NCBI GenBank assembly: GCA_037179385.1
Contig: CM074189.1
Coordinates: forward strand, 27,341,648 to 27,405,647
Reading direction: 5' to 3'
Source of the DNA: Holothuria scabra
Lineage: Eukaryota > Echinodermata > Holothuroidea > Aspidochirotida > Holothuriidae
Length of the DNA stretch: 64,000 nucleotides
Shown here: positions 33,340-42,830 of the stretch, one piece after another
How positions within the stretch are numbered: position 1 is the first letter of the stretch
Layout: the number at the start of each line of letters is the position of its first letter
Notes under the pieces: model-generated
The model's database searches: none
Told to the model about the DNA's origin: nothing
Seen by the model: only the letters and a program-made list of their open reading frames with translations
Program-made: the position numbers and the translations under genes

Positions 33340-34905
33340 TGTTTATTGGCGTGCGGTAAGTTATTCAACTGTGTAAATACAAAAAGTAAAAGTGTCTGGT
33401 AACTGAAAAGAGTATTATTTCTTGTAGGGTTTGGAACATATGAGGACCTTCTGGGGCTAAGAATGTTACCTAACACCTCATGCAGTTTATTATTTACATA
33501 CTTGAATGCAGAGTAGCGAGGTCCCAAGGCGATAGCAAATGCCTTTGTATCTCACGAGACTATTGCACAGGTTATCAATATGTTTTTTGATCAAGAGCTT
33601 ATTGTCAATCAGTAAACCTAAGTATTGAACTCAGACAGTCCTGCAAATTTCAGTTTCGTTATGTGTGAAATGATCAGGACAGGAAAGGGCACTGCTTTTA
33701 TTAGATTGAAAGATCGAAAAGTTAGTTTTGCCTAGATCGAGTTTGTTGGATTCAAACCGCCCAAGTTTTGAGCGGCTTGGACCTTACAAACAAGCTTACA
33801 GCAGTCTTTATCGTGTACGAAAACGAAAACGAAAACGTTATCATCATCAAAAAGTCTAACAGATTCATTGGGGACTACATTATGAATATGATTTACATAC
33901 ACCAAGAAAAATAACGGTCCAAGAACAGAACTCACCACTTGCATAATTAAATTACAAACCGTAACATGCATGAGTTGCTTTCTCCCAGAAGGGTAGCTAG
34001 AGATAACATGAAAAGCTTTGCCACGAATTCCAAGTTTTGTATTACCATCTGAAGAAGAATGCTGTGGACAACAGTGTCAAACGCTTTTTTCAGATCGAAA
34101 TATAGGCCTAAGACATTTTCCCCATTGTTGAGTTAGTTTGTATGATGGGGTTTTGCAGCCCAGTTTCCAACCAATTGCTTCAGGTCGAGAAGGTCAAAGC
34201 CTTTTTTCAAGTTGCTCACTAGCTTGCCTTTCAAATACATACGTATACAATTAATGGTTTCTAGGAGTGCCTGGCTAGTATTATGACGTTTCCTGAAGCC
34301 TTAACTGGTAGTCAAAAAGTGAATTATTATCTTTTAAGAATAACCTAAGACGTTTTACACTAGTCTTTTCAAGTAGCTCAATATATGAAGGCACCAGACT
34401 GGTAGGGCGATAATTCTGTGGGGAGTTGCGGTTCCCTTTCTAGAAGATTCGAACGACTTTCGCAATTTCAAGAGCACCAGCGTAGACTCAAGTTGGAAGT
34501 ACAAGATAACAATACAGCATAAGTGTGAAAAAATAACATGACAAATTGATCTAAGAATTTTAAAGTTATTCCTCCTAAGCCAGGAGATTTTCCATCTTCT
34601 AAAGGGAAAATTTCTTCAGAGATTTCATCCTCCGTGACTGGTTATAAAAATTGCATTTTGTGTTACTAGTACATAAACAATGTATGAGGTCAGCATGACA
34701 AGAAATGTCTATAAAAAAATTTGCTACCAATTTTCGACAAAAATCATTAAAACCTTTTGCAATGTCAATATTATCCGTTTTGTTGTAAGAAATATTACTT
34801 AGTGTGCTCTAGGGTTATAAAGATTTACATAGATTCCACTTTTGGCTGTCATTTCGTCACCTAACATGTACATTGGGTTCTTATTTACAACACGCACTCA
34901 TTTTG
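33340..34905 (-). pseudogene. degenerate non-LTR retrotransposon reverse transcriptase
   Basis: Reading the minus strand from right to left, conserved RT landmarks occur in order but in different frames. A linker segment (34560-34640) reads EEIFPLEDGKSPGL. A NYRPTSLVPS block lies at 34390-34430, matching the NYRPISLL motif, and a YFDLKKAFDTV block at 34070-34110. LGIRGKAFHVISSY lies at about 33990-34040, SVLGPLFFLVYVN at 33890-33935, and RLFDDDN at 33833-33865, where the catalytic (Y/F)ADD is expected. The first Asp pair is altered. A trailing block near 33340-33530 (LGPRYSAFKYVN) probably belongs to the C-terminus. Several stops and frameshifts make it inactive. The motif set fits CR1/Jockey-like LINEs; the clade is not resolved. 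Confidence 0.8.
34135..34222 (-). mobile_element. SINE-like tail apparently inserted in the LINE remnant
   Basis: The minus strand contains GAAGCAATTGGTTGGAAACT next to a GACCTTCTCGACC segment. This is also found at 39528-39590, 41520-41560 (weak) and 46300-46345, all in minus orientation. It sits just before the RT block YFDLKKAFDTV, where related RTs have only a short linker, so it looks like an insertion. Confidence 0.45.
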
Positions 34906-35039
34906 GTGCGCACATATAGTTTGAGAGCCTATTACATCCCTTTATGTGTATGTTTCAAGTTAAGTTATGCCACATACAGCACCTTCATGGAATGCAAATT
35001 CTGGAAGCATCGTATGACTTCATCGCAGGTAATGGTAAT

Positions 35040-35350
35040 CGCAAGGTAATGTCATGGTGTGACTTACTCAAAAACATGATGTGGTAACACTTAAACATTA
35101 CGTGACAACGTAAAACCATAGTGCAACTACATCAGCACATGGCGTATCTACACAAAACATTGTGTGATAACGTAAAACATGGTGTGATTATGTATAAACC
35201 ATGATGTAACTGCATGAGCACATGGTGTGATTTCATTAAACATGATGTGATTACACAAAAAATGGCATGACTACGTAAACAATGGTATGACTACATAAGC
35301 AAATGGTGTGAAATGTGAATACATTAACAAATGGTGTGACTAAACTTTTA
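35040..35350. repeat. ~28-bp minisatellite 'ACATGGTGTGACTACGTAAA'
   Basis: About eleven or twelve degenerate units of the form ACATGGTGTGATTACGTAAAC. Spacing and sequence drift, and there are no constant repeats with unique spacers. Confidence 0.8.
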
Positions 35351-36468
35351 GTATGTTTTCAAACGGAGCCAGTCCCTTTTTCATTACGTCAAATTTCTAA
35401 TTGACGCTCCGTCATGTATTTTCTGATACTTGCTCGAAGGTTCATCAATCCGAGCTTTCGGGTCTCACATATGACACCCTCACTATTCAAAACTACGTAC
35501 GTATTTCGCATAACTCCCAGACCTTAAGTCGTCAAACCATGTTTTTGGGTAGCAGTGTCATGATTTTCGTAGTCAGACGTTACCATACCATGTAGTCACA
35601 TGATGCTTGTTGATTTCGTATTCCATTTTCATGAGGATATTGAAATCAGTTGCCATTTCTAAGAAATGCTTCACCCCTTTACAAGAACATTTCTAGACTT
35701 TAAGTTAAGGGGTAGTGATGTGTTACACTCACAGAACCACATTGTAAGTTCCCTTGACGCAGTACTTGAAATTGTACTCACCGTGTGCTATCGTTGATTA
35801 TGGGAGACAGTTTTCTACACATTCCTATGTTTGATACCATCTGAGTTTAAACACATGAAATGATGTGTGGATGACTAGAGTTTTGTACTTTTGTGGTACA
35901 CAATTGTGTTTATGTATGTATATTGACAACGTGAACTGATTAGTTTTGCAAGTTATAGGCTATTCGTTGTAGTACCTATCAACCACCGCAACTCTGATCA
36001 GTTTTAAGGGGGTAAGGACTAAAGCTTCCTATTTCATCTGAAAGAGGGGAACAATTTTGTTTTTGCTACAGTAGCAGACAGGGAAGAAGACAAAATCATG
36101 GTCAAGAAATGCTTATATCCGGTTTTAGGCTCTGGCGCAGACAGTGTCCCTGGCATTGTTAATAATGCTAATTGCACCTTTAAGTTTGATATTTCTGTTC
36201 AATTTGGTTAAAATTAATTGAAATATAATTAAAAACTATTAATTAAAATGAGATGGTGGGAACAAAATAACCCCCAACTTTCCAAAGAATCAAACCAGCG
36301 TAACAACTTTGACAATCTTTTTATCTACATTTGTACACTGAATAACTTTAGAAGCTGGGTTCCCTCTGTACGTTCCACTCAACAGACGCACATATCTGTT
36401 GTTCTTCAAATAGATTGGATTGACTGATTCATATTGCTGGATATTCGACGCGACTTGCCTTTCAGAAG
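35351..36468. other. unassigned sequence
   Basis: No feature recognised. Confidence 0.3.
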
Positions 36469-36791
36469 TAAAGCCGAGATCACACGTACAGCGATATCGG
36501 ATCGGATAACTGTCCGATTTTTGTGAGTTTTAGTTAAGGTCTCCTTCATCCATTGACCTAACATTGACATTTCATCGGACTAAGAATATCCTATAAAAGA
36601 TCTCTACATATGTACGAAATAATTGGTATAACTTAGAATTTCGTACTCCTGTGATACAATTTATATATCCTCGCAGATTGCCAAATGTTTGTTTCTTTTC
36701 GACCAAAGATGGAGGAGATATTTAATTAAAACTAACAAAAATCGGAGCAAAACTGATCCGATATCGCTGTACTTATTATGATCTGGCCTTT
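36469..36791. mobile_element. MITE-like element with ~65-bp TIRs
   Basis: The left arm has GAGATCACACGTACAGCGAT, ATCGGATCGG and CCGATTTTTGTGAGTTTTAG. The right arm is its reverse complement with few changes (CTAACAAAAATCGG ... CTGATCCGATATCGCTGTAC ... ATGATCTGGCC). The outer ends may start at TAAAGCC and GGCCTTTA. The centre is non-coding. The superfamily is not assigned. Confidence 0.8.
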
Positions 36792-36989
36792 AAACCTATG
36801 TAACAGGGAGAGTAGGATGTAATAAGGGATAGATGATGTCACAGCAGTGAAATGCTGGCCAGTACCCTCAACTTTGAGGTTTCGTAACTAAATTTATTGT
36901 GACTGGCCGCATTTCACAATTTCGCTTAAGACCCCTACGGCGAAGTTGGTGCATTTACGGGACAATTTCAACTAAGATTTTAAAGGTAT

Positions 36990-37430
36990 AACGATGTACG
37001 TATGTGCGCTGACAAATGCCGTCAACCGGGGACGTTTTTTGAGTACACACCTACCAATCGAGGACCCAGCATACACCGGGGACGGTTCCCGTTTTAAATC
37101 ATAGTTTTAAATAGACCCTTTATGCTAAATGATGTCTTCATGAACATATCTATTGAAATGAAAAAAAAAATATATGAGATTATGCCCTTTTTTCGTCCGC
37201 ATTTGCAGATACGCGTGTGTATCACGTAACGTCCACGGTTCCAGTGGAGAATCCTATACACACATATAATTATCTAGATACATATTGATTGAATGATTGA
37301 AAATATTGGGCGCCCTCCTCTTCTGTTGCACCACGGCACATCATATACTATCAGTAAACAAACTAATAGACCATTCTACCGTCCGTCCCCGTTTGACGGC
37401 GTTTACATGTATGTGTGTGTAAATTACTTT
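36990..37430. mobile_element. inverted-repeat element with GCCGTCAACCGGGGACG ends
   Basis: The left arm (about 36993-37034) reads GATGTACGTATGTGCGCTGA, then GCCGTCAACCGGGGACG. The right arm (about 37384-37428) reads CGTCCCCGTTTGACGGC, then GTTTACATGTATGTGTGTG, its approximate reverse complement. A further CGGGGACGG occurs at 37077. Confidence 0.65.
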
Positions 37431-38575
37431 TACCAAATTCTTTAAGTCTTCGAGGACACTGAAATTGTCAGTTGAAATTTATCGATAAAATTCATACCAC
37501 GCAAAACTGTATTAAAGTTTCCTGAATGTCTACAAAAAAAACCTTTTTCATTTGTGTTTGGTGTGAGCGTTGTGTCCATGTTGATGCCTATATTTTATGT
37601 GAGAAGTTGAGGGTAGTCCAACTAATCGAGGGCGGAATTCAATATTTGATGACGTCATATTATAAAAATTTTAAGAGACCACGGGGTCAGAATGCAGACA
37701 GCACTCCACCTATGAATAGTGTCATTCACTTTAACGAAGTTCCAAGAAGAGCGAAACTTCACTCTGTGCATCCATGGAACGCCCTTTTAAAAAGCGATTA
37801 TCCTGCCATTAAGAGTGAAATTCACTATTTTTGAGTGAATTTCTGCTCTTTGTGGTAAACTTTAAAACCGTCACCCTTCCAACGTGTGGAATTTCACTCT
37901 GTATCCTTAGAGGGCACGTCCGTCTAGAGTTGTTTTCCAAACCGAGGGAGGGAACAATTAACAATGTGTACAAGGAATGAAGGGGACGCTAAAATGTTTT
38001 CTTTCCTGTTGCAGAGAAAAAATACAACCGTATCCACCGATGGAGAAAGGGCTGGACATGCCACATCCTTTAGATGTCCGGTATGTGAGAAAATTTTGTT
38101 TGGGGCTGTATTTTTTTTACCTATCCCTTTCTCCAATGCTTCGATAATGAATCTGGCTTGGGTTTAAGAGATGCTCGATCAAAAGAATGACAAAGCAGAG
38201 TTCAATTAGAACTTAAAATAAGATGAAGGCAGTTTAAAATTGTGTGTTGATTTCTAGTATGATTACGGTTGATAAAAAAAATCTAATTAAAAAATTAACT
38301 GGCAGTCAACTTTGTAGTAGTATAGAGATATTCTCAATTGGCAAAACTTTTTTAGTGACAGCAAATTCAAAAAACGCAGAGTACTGTTGGTTTTATTACA
38401 CAGAATGTACTGTATTGAGAAATTTCTGATTATACGTTGAGCCGTCACCCTGAAACTGTAACTGACATTGTGGATAAGGATTGATTTTAGACAGGGACTC
38501 TAGGTTAGGAGAAGTGAAGCTATCTGTTGTGAGAAAATATTACCCTCACATAGGCACAAAAATGTTTTATCTAAT
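37431..38575. other. unassigned sequence with short TTCACTC/GAGTGAA inverted motifs
   Basis: Short opposed words such as GAGTGAAATTCACT and GAGTGAATTTC cluster at 37700-37900. The 102-codon frame at 37526-37834 (+) runs through them and is not convincing as a gene. Confidence 0.3.
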
Positions 38576-39161
38576 CAGTTCGGGAGATAACCTCTTTCGG
38601 GGGAAAACGGTTTTTCACCCGATCGGGGGAAAATACGGCCATGGGTGGCGCCATTTTCAAATATCTCCCCTGATACTTTGCGATCCTACCGGGCAATTCA
38701 AACGGAAACAAACGTTCAAAACACCTGGCAAATTTAATCGGTCTTAGGAAAGAGAAATTTTGGAATATTAAGAAGCTTTGTTGCTAGGGGAACAAAAAAG
38801 CCGGATCATGTTTGGTAGTTCACCGCGCAAATTTTGAGATATCGAGCAATTTTGCCACGTTCTGTGTCCTAAGCTTTAATTTGATCTCGACACAGTCGCA
38901 AGATTTGTCCAATTTTTTCTGCAGAAAGTTGTGTAAGTTACTCGTGCTAGCAATGGAGCCCATTAGAACGTTCTCGAAAGTTTCTTAAGATTTCTGTCTG
39001 TGGTGGCGAACATTTACCTTGTATTTGAACATATCCACATTTATAAAACAAAGCGACTGTGAATAGGTACACACTAAGTGCTCATGAATATTCATGCTGC
39101 AAATTTTCTCCCGATCGGGTGAATTCTCATTTTCACCCGAAACCGGTTATCTCCCGAACTG
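38576..39161. mobile_element. hAT-like MITE with ~65-bp TIRs and 5-bp target duplication
   Basis: The left end is CAGTTCGGGAGATAACC, TTTCGGG, then CACCCGATCGGGGGAAAA. The right end is its reverse complement (TTTTCTCCCGATCGGGTG ... AACCGGTTATCTCCCGAACTG). The element is 586 bp long and flanked on both sides by CTAAT. It lacks a transposase frame. The CAG start fits hAT; a 5-bp duplication is shorter than the usual 8. Confidence 0.85.
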
Positions 39162-39528
39162 CTAATGCTTGGGGCATTCTAGTTAGGATAACTTGTGGAA
39201 ACCATTTAGGTGCAAGGTCTTATTAACTCCCTGGTCAAATTACTTGAATATCCTTGGTTGGTCAAATGTTTAGGTGCACCCAACGATCAGGCTGCAGAAA
39301 GTGAAGTTTGCAGAGGCTTTAAAACGTAACGAAAGGGTGGTTGGAAATTGTTTCGTGTAAACTTTCTCACGTATAATATGTGACTGAATAAGGGAAGGAA
39401 ACGGAAGGGTCAACATTCGGATAATAGATCATGGGTGTTACAATTAACAAGAATACGCGTTATGCTCTCATGCAATGAAATGAGCACATCTTATTGCAGC
39501 TATTATTAGGGTTACGTAAGATGGAGTT
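39162..39528. other. unassigned sequence
   Basis: No feature recognised. Confidence 0.3.
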
Positions 39529-39665
39529 TTCAGTTTCCAACCAATTGGTTCAAATCCAGCCGGTCTTTTTCCTGTTGTGACTCACTGGCCTGTTTTCCTA
39601 CTCCGTTGCTTATGCTGAGCACCAAACTATCAGAAGGGAAAACCCGCTTTAGAAATCTGTTAACC
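39529..39665 (-). mobile_element. SINE-like copy (body/tail)
   Basis: The minus strand carries GTTTGGTGCTCAGCATAAGC, AACGGAGTAGGAAAACAGGCC, GGAAAAAGACCGGCTGG and CAATTGGTTGGAAACTG. It matches the body of the copy at 41520-41800 and the tail of the copies at 34135 and 46290. Confidence 0.55.
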
Positions 39666-39922
39666 GGATACCCGACGAAGAAGGCATTTAGACGGGGGAC
39701 CCTGGATTATCATTGTAGTTTTAATCAAATGCAGCTGGGAGTCACCCAAATATTAGGGTAGATTAGGGATCAATTGTCCTGTTACCTGAAGGAAACCGTC
39801 TTTCGGTTGGTTAATGGGAGAGAGCAAAGGATTTCAAGATCTATTTTAGATTAATCACGGTTTTTAAATTCCAAAACAGTCCATTTCATGTAAGTACCAA
39901 CTAACAATTCCGACAGTACCAT

Positions 39923-40933
39923 TTGTTCCTAAGACTTCAAGATCAATTTCAAACTACTTTGTTGTTTTCTTCTTTCTGCAGGCAGAGTTCGACAACCACT
40001 GAAACCACAATTTGCAACAAGTTATTGGATTGTTGCAAAATTATTCTCAAAGTTACATTCCGACGAAAAGGGTTGTTATACGGATTATTTGCTGGGTTAT
40101 TTATATCTGTCCAATTTTTAATCGCTAAATCGCTGAGTATGACTCTACCAGCAGATCAGTTTTTATTCGCAAGAAGTATTTTTATGATAACGGTTATTTT
40201 CCAGGTGTCGTGGAATGAAAGTGTTTCCTACAATGCCGTAGACTCCTTACTCTATATTATGTATGGAATTTTGAATGTCGTAGGTGTATACATCTCATAT
40301 GTAGCTCTCAGCTTCACTTCAACCGGCAATGTAAATGCAGTGGTTATGAATATGGTGATTCCGACGGCCATTTTGTCTTATTTTATTCTGGATGAATCTG
40401 TCACCTCCAGATTCAGCATTCCTATATTCTTTATCAACTTCGTAGGAATAGTTCTCATTGCTAATCCTTTTTTTACCATAGAAGGAGACACGAGTGATGT
40501 ATACAGTGACCCCATTGGTGTTTCTCTATCTGTGGTTTCATTAATTAGTATTGTTTTAAGTCGTATCGTCGGTAGAAAGTGCAGCCTACGAGGAACTTTA
40601 GACTCATATCTAATGACCGTTACATCAGGCTTAGTTGGATTGTTATTTTGTATCTTCATGCTAATTGGTGGAAGTTCATGGAAGATGGTTTCAACCATAT
40701 CGGATTGGAACAAATTATTTCTGCTTTCCACGTTTTCGTTACTATCTAACCAGTTCACAGTTGTTGGAGTAAAGTATGAACCAGCCACCAATATAGCTAT
40801 TCTTTCCACGTTGTCCGTGCCGATTGCATATTTAACTAGCATGATTTTGTTCAATGAAGAACCAACTATGATAAGTACAATAGGTGCTATGATAGTGCTA
40901 GGATCGACCATTGCAAGCTATTTCATATTTTAA
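39923..40933 (+). CDS. EamA/DMT-superfamily membrane transporter (SLC35G-like)
   Basis: 336 codons, intact, with about ten predicted membrane helices (residues ~50-71, 79-97, 106-130, 137-155, 164-183, 196-216, 228-249, 264-284, 290-310, 316-336) arranged as two five-helix EamA repeats. The family signature at the end of helices 4 and 9 is visible as LDESVTSRFS and FNEEPTMISTIGAMIVLGS. Length and layout fit eukaryotic SLC35G/EamA-like carriers. Substrate is unknown, and location in a plasma or organelle membrane is inferred. The body has no introns. The start is uncertain: CTTCTTTCTGCAG at 39969-39981 could be a 3' splice site, which would make residues 1-20 intronic and place the true start in an upstream exon. 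No poly-A signal was identified with confidence. No neighbouring gene informs its role. Confidence 0.85.
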   Translation: MFLRLQDQFQTTLLFSSFCRQSSTTTETTICNKLLDCCKIILKVTFRRKGLLYGLFAGLFISVQFLIAKSLSMTLPADQFLFARSIFMITVIFQVSWNESVSYNAVDSLLYIMYGILNVVGVYISYVALSFTSTGNVNAVVMNMVIPTAILSYFILDESVTSRFSIPIFFINFVGIVLIANPFFTIEGDTSDVYSDPIGVSLSVVSLISIVLSRIVGRKCSLRGTLDSYLMTVTSGLVGLLFCIFMLIGGSSWKMVSTISDWNKLFLLSTFSLLSNQFTVVGVKYEPATNIAILSTLSVPIAYLTSMILFNEEPTMISTIGAMIVLGSTIASYFIF

Positions 40934-41380
40934 CTAAATTGCATAAGAAGTCCCAATTCACGTAAAAAATTAATTACACAACTGTATGACTGTTTCTGCT
41001 TGTCGACAGTCTAGTCTAAGATAAACAAGTACCATCATTCACCCAGAGGTTAGGAGGCTACGTACGAAAAACTTCCAGAGCAACTTCTAACTTTCCGCCC
41101 AAACGTCTGCGTTGTATTGTGTAGCCGAGGGTGCTTATTTTTCTTAATCAATTTTGGAAATTTTTTGCAGGGTTGCCCCAGTCCATACTGGTATGCGGCC
41201 AATTTGTTTCTTTTTTATTCAAAATCTTCTGTAGTTCTTGCATAAATGGTTTGACTGCTTTTGATAATATGTTTCTGCAGGTTAAACGGCATACCTTATA
41301 ATTATAATACTGCTCTGTCGATCCACAATTTAATATTGGGTAATTTATGCAAAATTGTATCAAGCCTCAGGAGAGTATGA
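40934..41380. other. 3' flank of the transporter, unassigned
   Basis: AT-rich sequence immediately after the stop, probably partly 3' UTR. No further gene. Confidence 0.3.
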
Positions 41381-41381
41381 A

Positions 41382-41525
41382 CTTAATGATGACAATGACG
41401 ACATTCACGGAGACGATGACAATGGGTGCAATTTGACCATTAGTTAGTAAGTTATTTGGTTAGTAACTTGAATAGTTGGTTAGTTGGACAGTTGGTCAGT
41501 CGGTCGGTAAGTTAGTTAGATGGAG
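41382..41525. repeat. simple-sequence region GATGACAATGACG and GTTAGTTGGT
   Basis: A GA/ATGAC-rich part (41388-41432) is followed by TTAGTTGGTTAGT-like units up to about 41525. Confidence 0.6.
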
Positions 41526-41800
41526 TTCTACGTTTCAGTTTTTAATCATTTGGTTTTAACCGTGCCTTACAAGGGTCTTTTTTCCAGTTTTAGTTAAGTG
41601 GCTTGTTTTCCTACTCCATTGATTATGTTGGGCACCAAGCTCAATGACAAAGGTCCCATTTTAAAGACGTCGATGTGACCCGGTCGGGGGTGGAACTGCA
41701 GATCTTCAGTATGCAAGTCCGGTTCTCTGTCCGTTAAACAAGGCAGTTGTGCCCATATGTACATTTGTTTCTTTGAACTGATGGGACACCTTTGATTTAT
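41526..41800 (-). mobile_element. tRNA-derived SINE-like element
   Basis: On the minus strand the head resembles a tRNA gene: GGACAGAGAACCGGACTTGC, ATACTGAAGATCTGCAGTTCC, ACCCCCGACCGGGTCACA. The GCAGTTCCACCCC part stands where a B box (GGTTCRANNCC) is expected. The body (GAGCTTGGTGCCCAACATAA, TCAATGGAGTAGGAAAACAAG) matches 39529-39665. The tail continues into CCAAATGATTAAAAACTG. Promoter function is not established. Confidence 0.5.
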
Positions 41801-41874
41801 TTTAGGGGTTACATCGATTTTCTTCAAGGGCGTCAAGGGGTTTTTAAAGGCAAACGCTAAACAACATCATTACC

Positions 41875-41940
41875 ACGTGCGTCCGCAGGGGAGCAAGGGG
41901 GGACACTTGCCCCCCCCCTGGAAAATCAAACTTGTGAAAA
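41875..41940. repeat. G/C-rich dispersed repeat end
   Basis: GTGCGTCCGCAGGGGAGCAAG followed by GGGGGGACACTTGCCCCCCC looks like the end of a G-rich mobile repeat and has a short self-complementary run. Confidence 0.4.
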
Positions 41941-42122
41941 ATTAATTCAGAATTAAAATATAAAAATAAAAATAAATCATCAAAATATCTTCACTCTCAG
42001 CGTCAGTTTCTACTCTTGAAATAAACGGACATTTGACCAGGAATAGCAAAAGAGAAGATGGTACGCTGAATAGTGAAATCGTAATTTGGGGACCATCATT
42101 CGTGATATCTATTGGAAATTTG

Positions 42123-42280
42123 CACTCTAAAAAATATTTATAACAGTTTACACAAATTGCTGAATTTGTGCAAAATTTTACACAAATTGAGTTGAAGTAC
42201 TCACTTATTTCGAGTAGAAATACTCATTTTCGTTAGTATCCTAATTTTTAAACAAAATCGTTTAAATATTTTTTAGAGTG
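42123..42280. mobile_element. 158-bp MITE with perfect 18-bp TIRs
   Basis: CACTCTAAAAAATATTTA (42123-42140) is repeated exactly in reverse complement at 42263-42280. Inside are secondary repeats: TTTACACAAATT twice, and GAGTAGAAATACTC. Non-coding. TIRs of the CACTCTAAAAA type are common in invertebrate MITEs. Confidence 0.85.
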
Positions 42281-42699
42281 TGTAATTGTAAAAACTATGA
42301 CAAAAAAATTGTACTAGTTGTCAAGTATGTCGTGTGCATTTGATATCCGATAATTGATGAAAGCGTTGGTCTTGGTTTGGTCCCCTGCTGATCTCAAGTG
42401 GTGACGGGCGGATGTAACCGGGATATTCAAGGTGAATATGGGGGGGGGGGGGTAGTATGGTTCATAATTGGGTAACGGATATAGGCCTATATAGGCTGTT
42501 TGACAGTTGTAAGTTTTATAGTGCATAGGCGTGCGAGGCCTTGACCGAGAGGCAGATTTCCCTTCAACAATTTTTTACATTAAAAATTCTAAAAAATCTA
42601 AAAATTACATAGTCATGACATTCCTGTGTCAGGGCAGAGTACATGCAGCTTAGAACACTCGCCAAGCAAGTGTCATTCACGGCCATCTGGGGGTTTGTA

Positions 42700-42830
42700 A
42701 TGCCCGAAATTTTCTTGTAGGCTCCGCGCCAACCGATGGTGGCTCTGGGCTTAGATAGTGTACACAATTCAATCATCCATGCATTTAATGACCTTGCCCC
42801 CCCCCCCCTTGTAAAAATTTCTGCGGACAC
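42700..42830. repeat. dispersed 'CAACCGATGGTGG' repeat with C-run
   Basis: Second copy of the repeat at 30190-30250, followed by GACCTTGCCCCCCCCCC at about 42790-42808. A related G-run lies at 42439-42452. Confidence 0.55.

Noticed and set aside
35040..35350. Possible CRISPR array
   Set aside because: The ~28-bp units are degenerate throughout with no constant repeat and unique spacers, and the context is eukaryotic.
40378..40911. 177-codon antisense frame
   Set aside because: Shadow of the transporter gene on the opposite strand; no domain of its own.
41660..41760. A functional tRNA gene
   Set aside because: The tRNA-like head lacks a convincing complete cloverleaf and is fused to a repeated body, which fits a SINE better.
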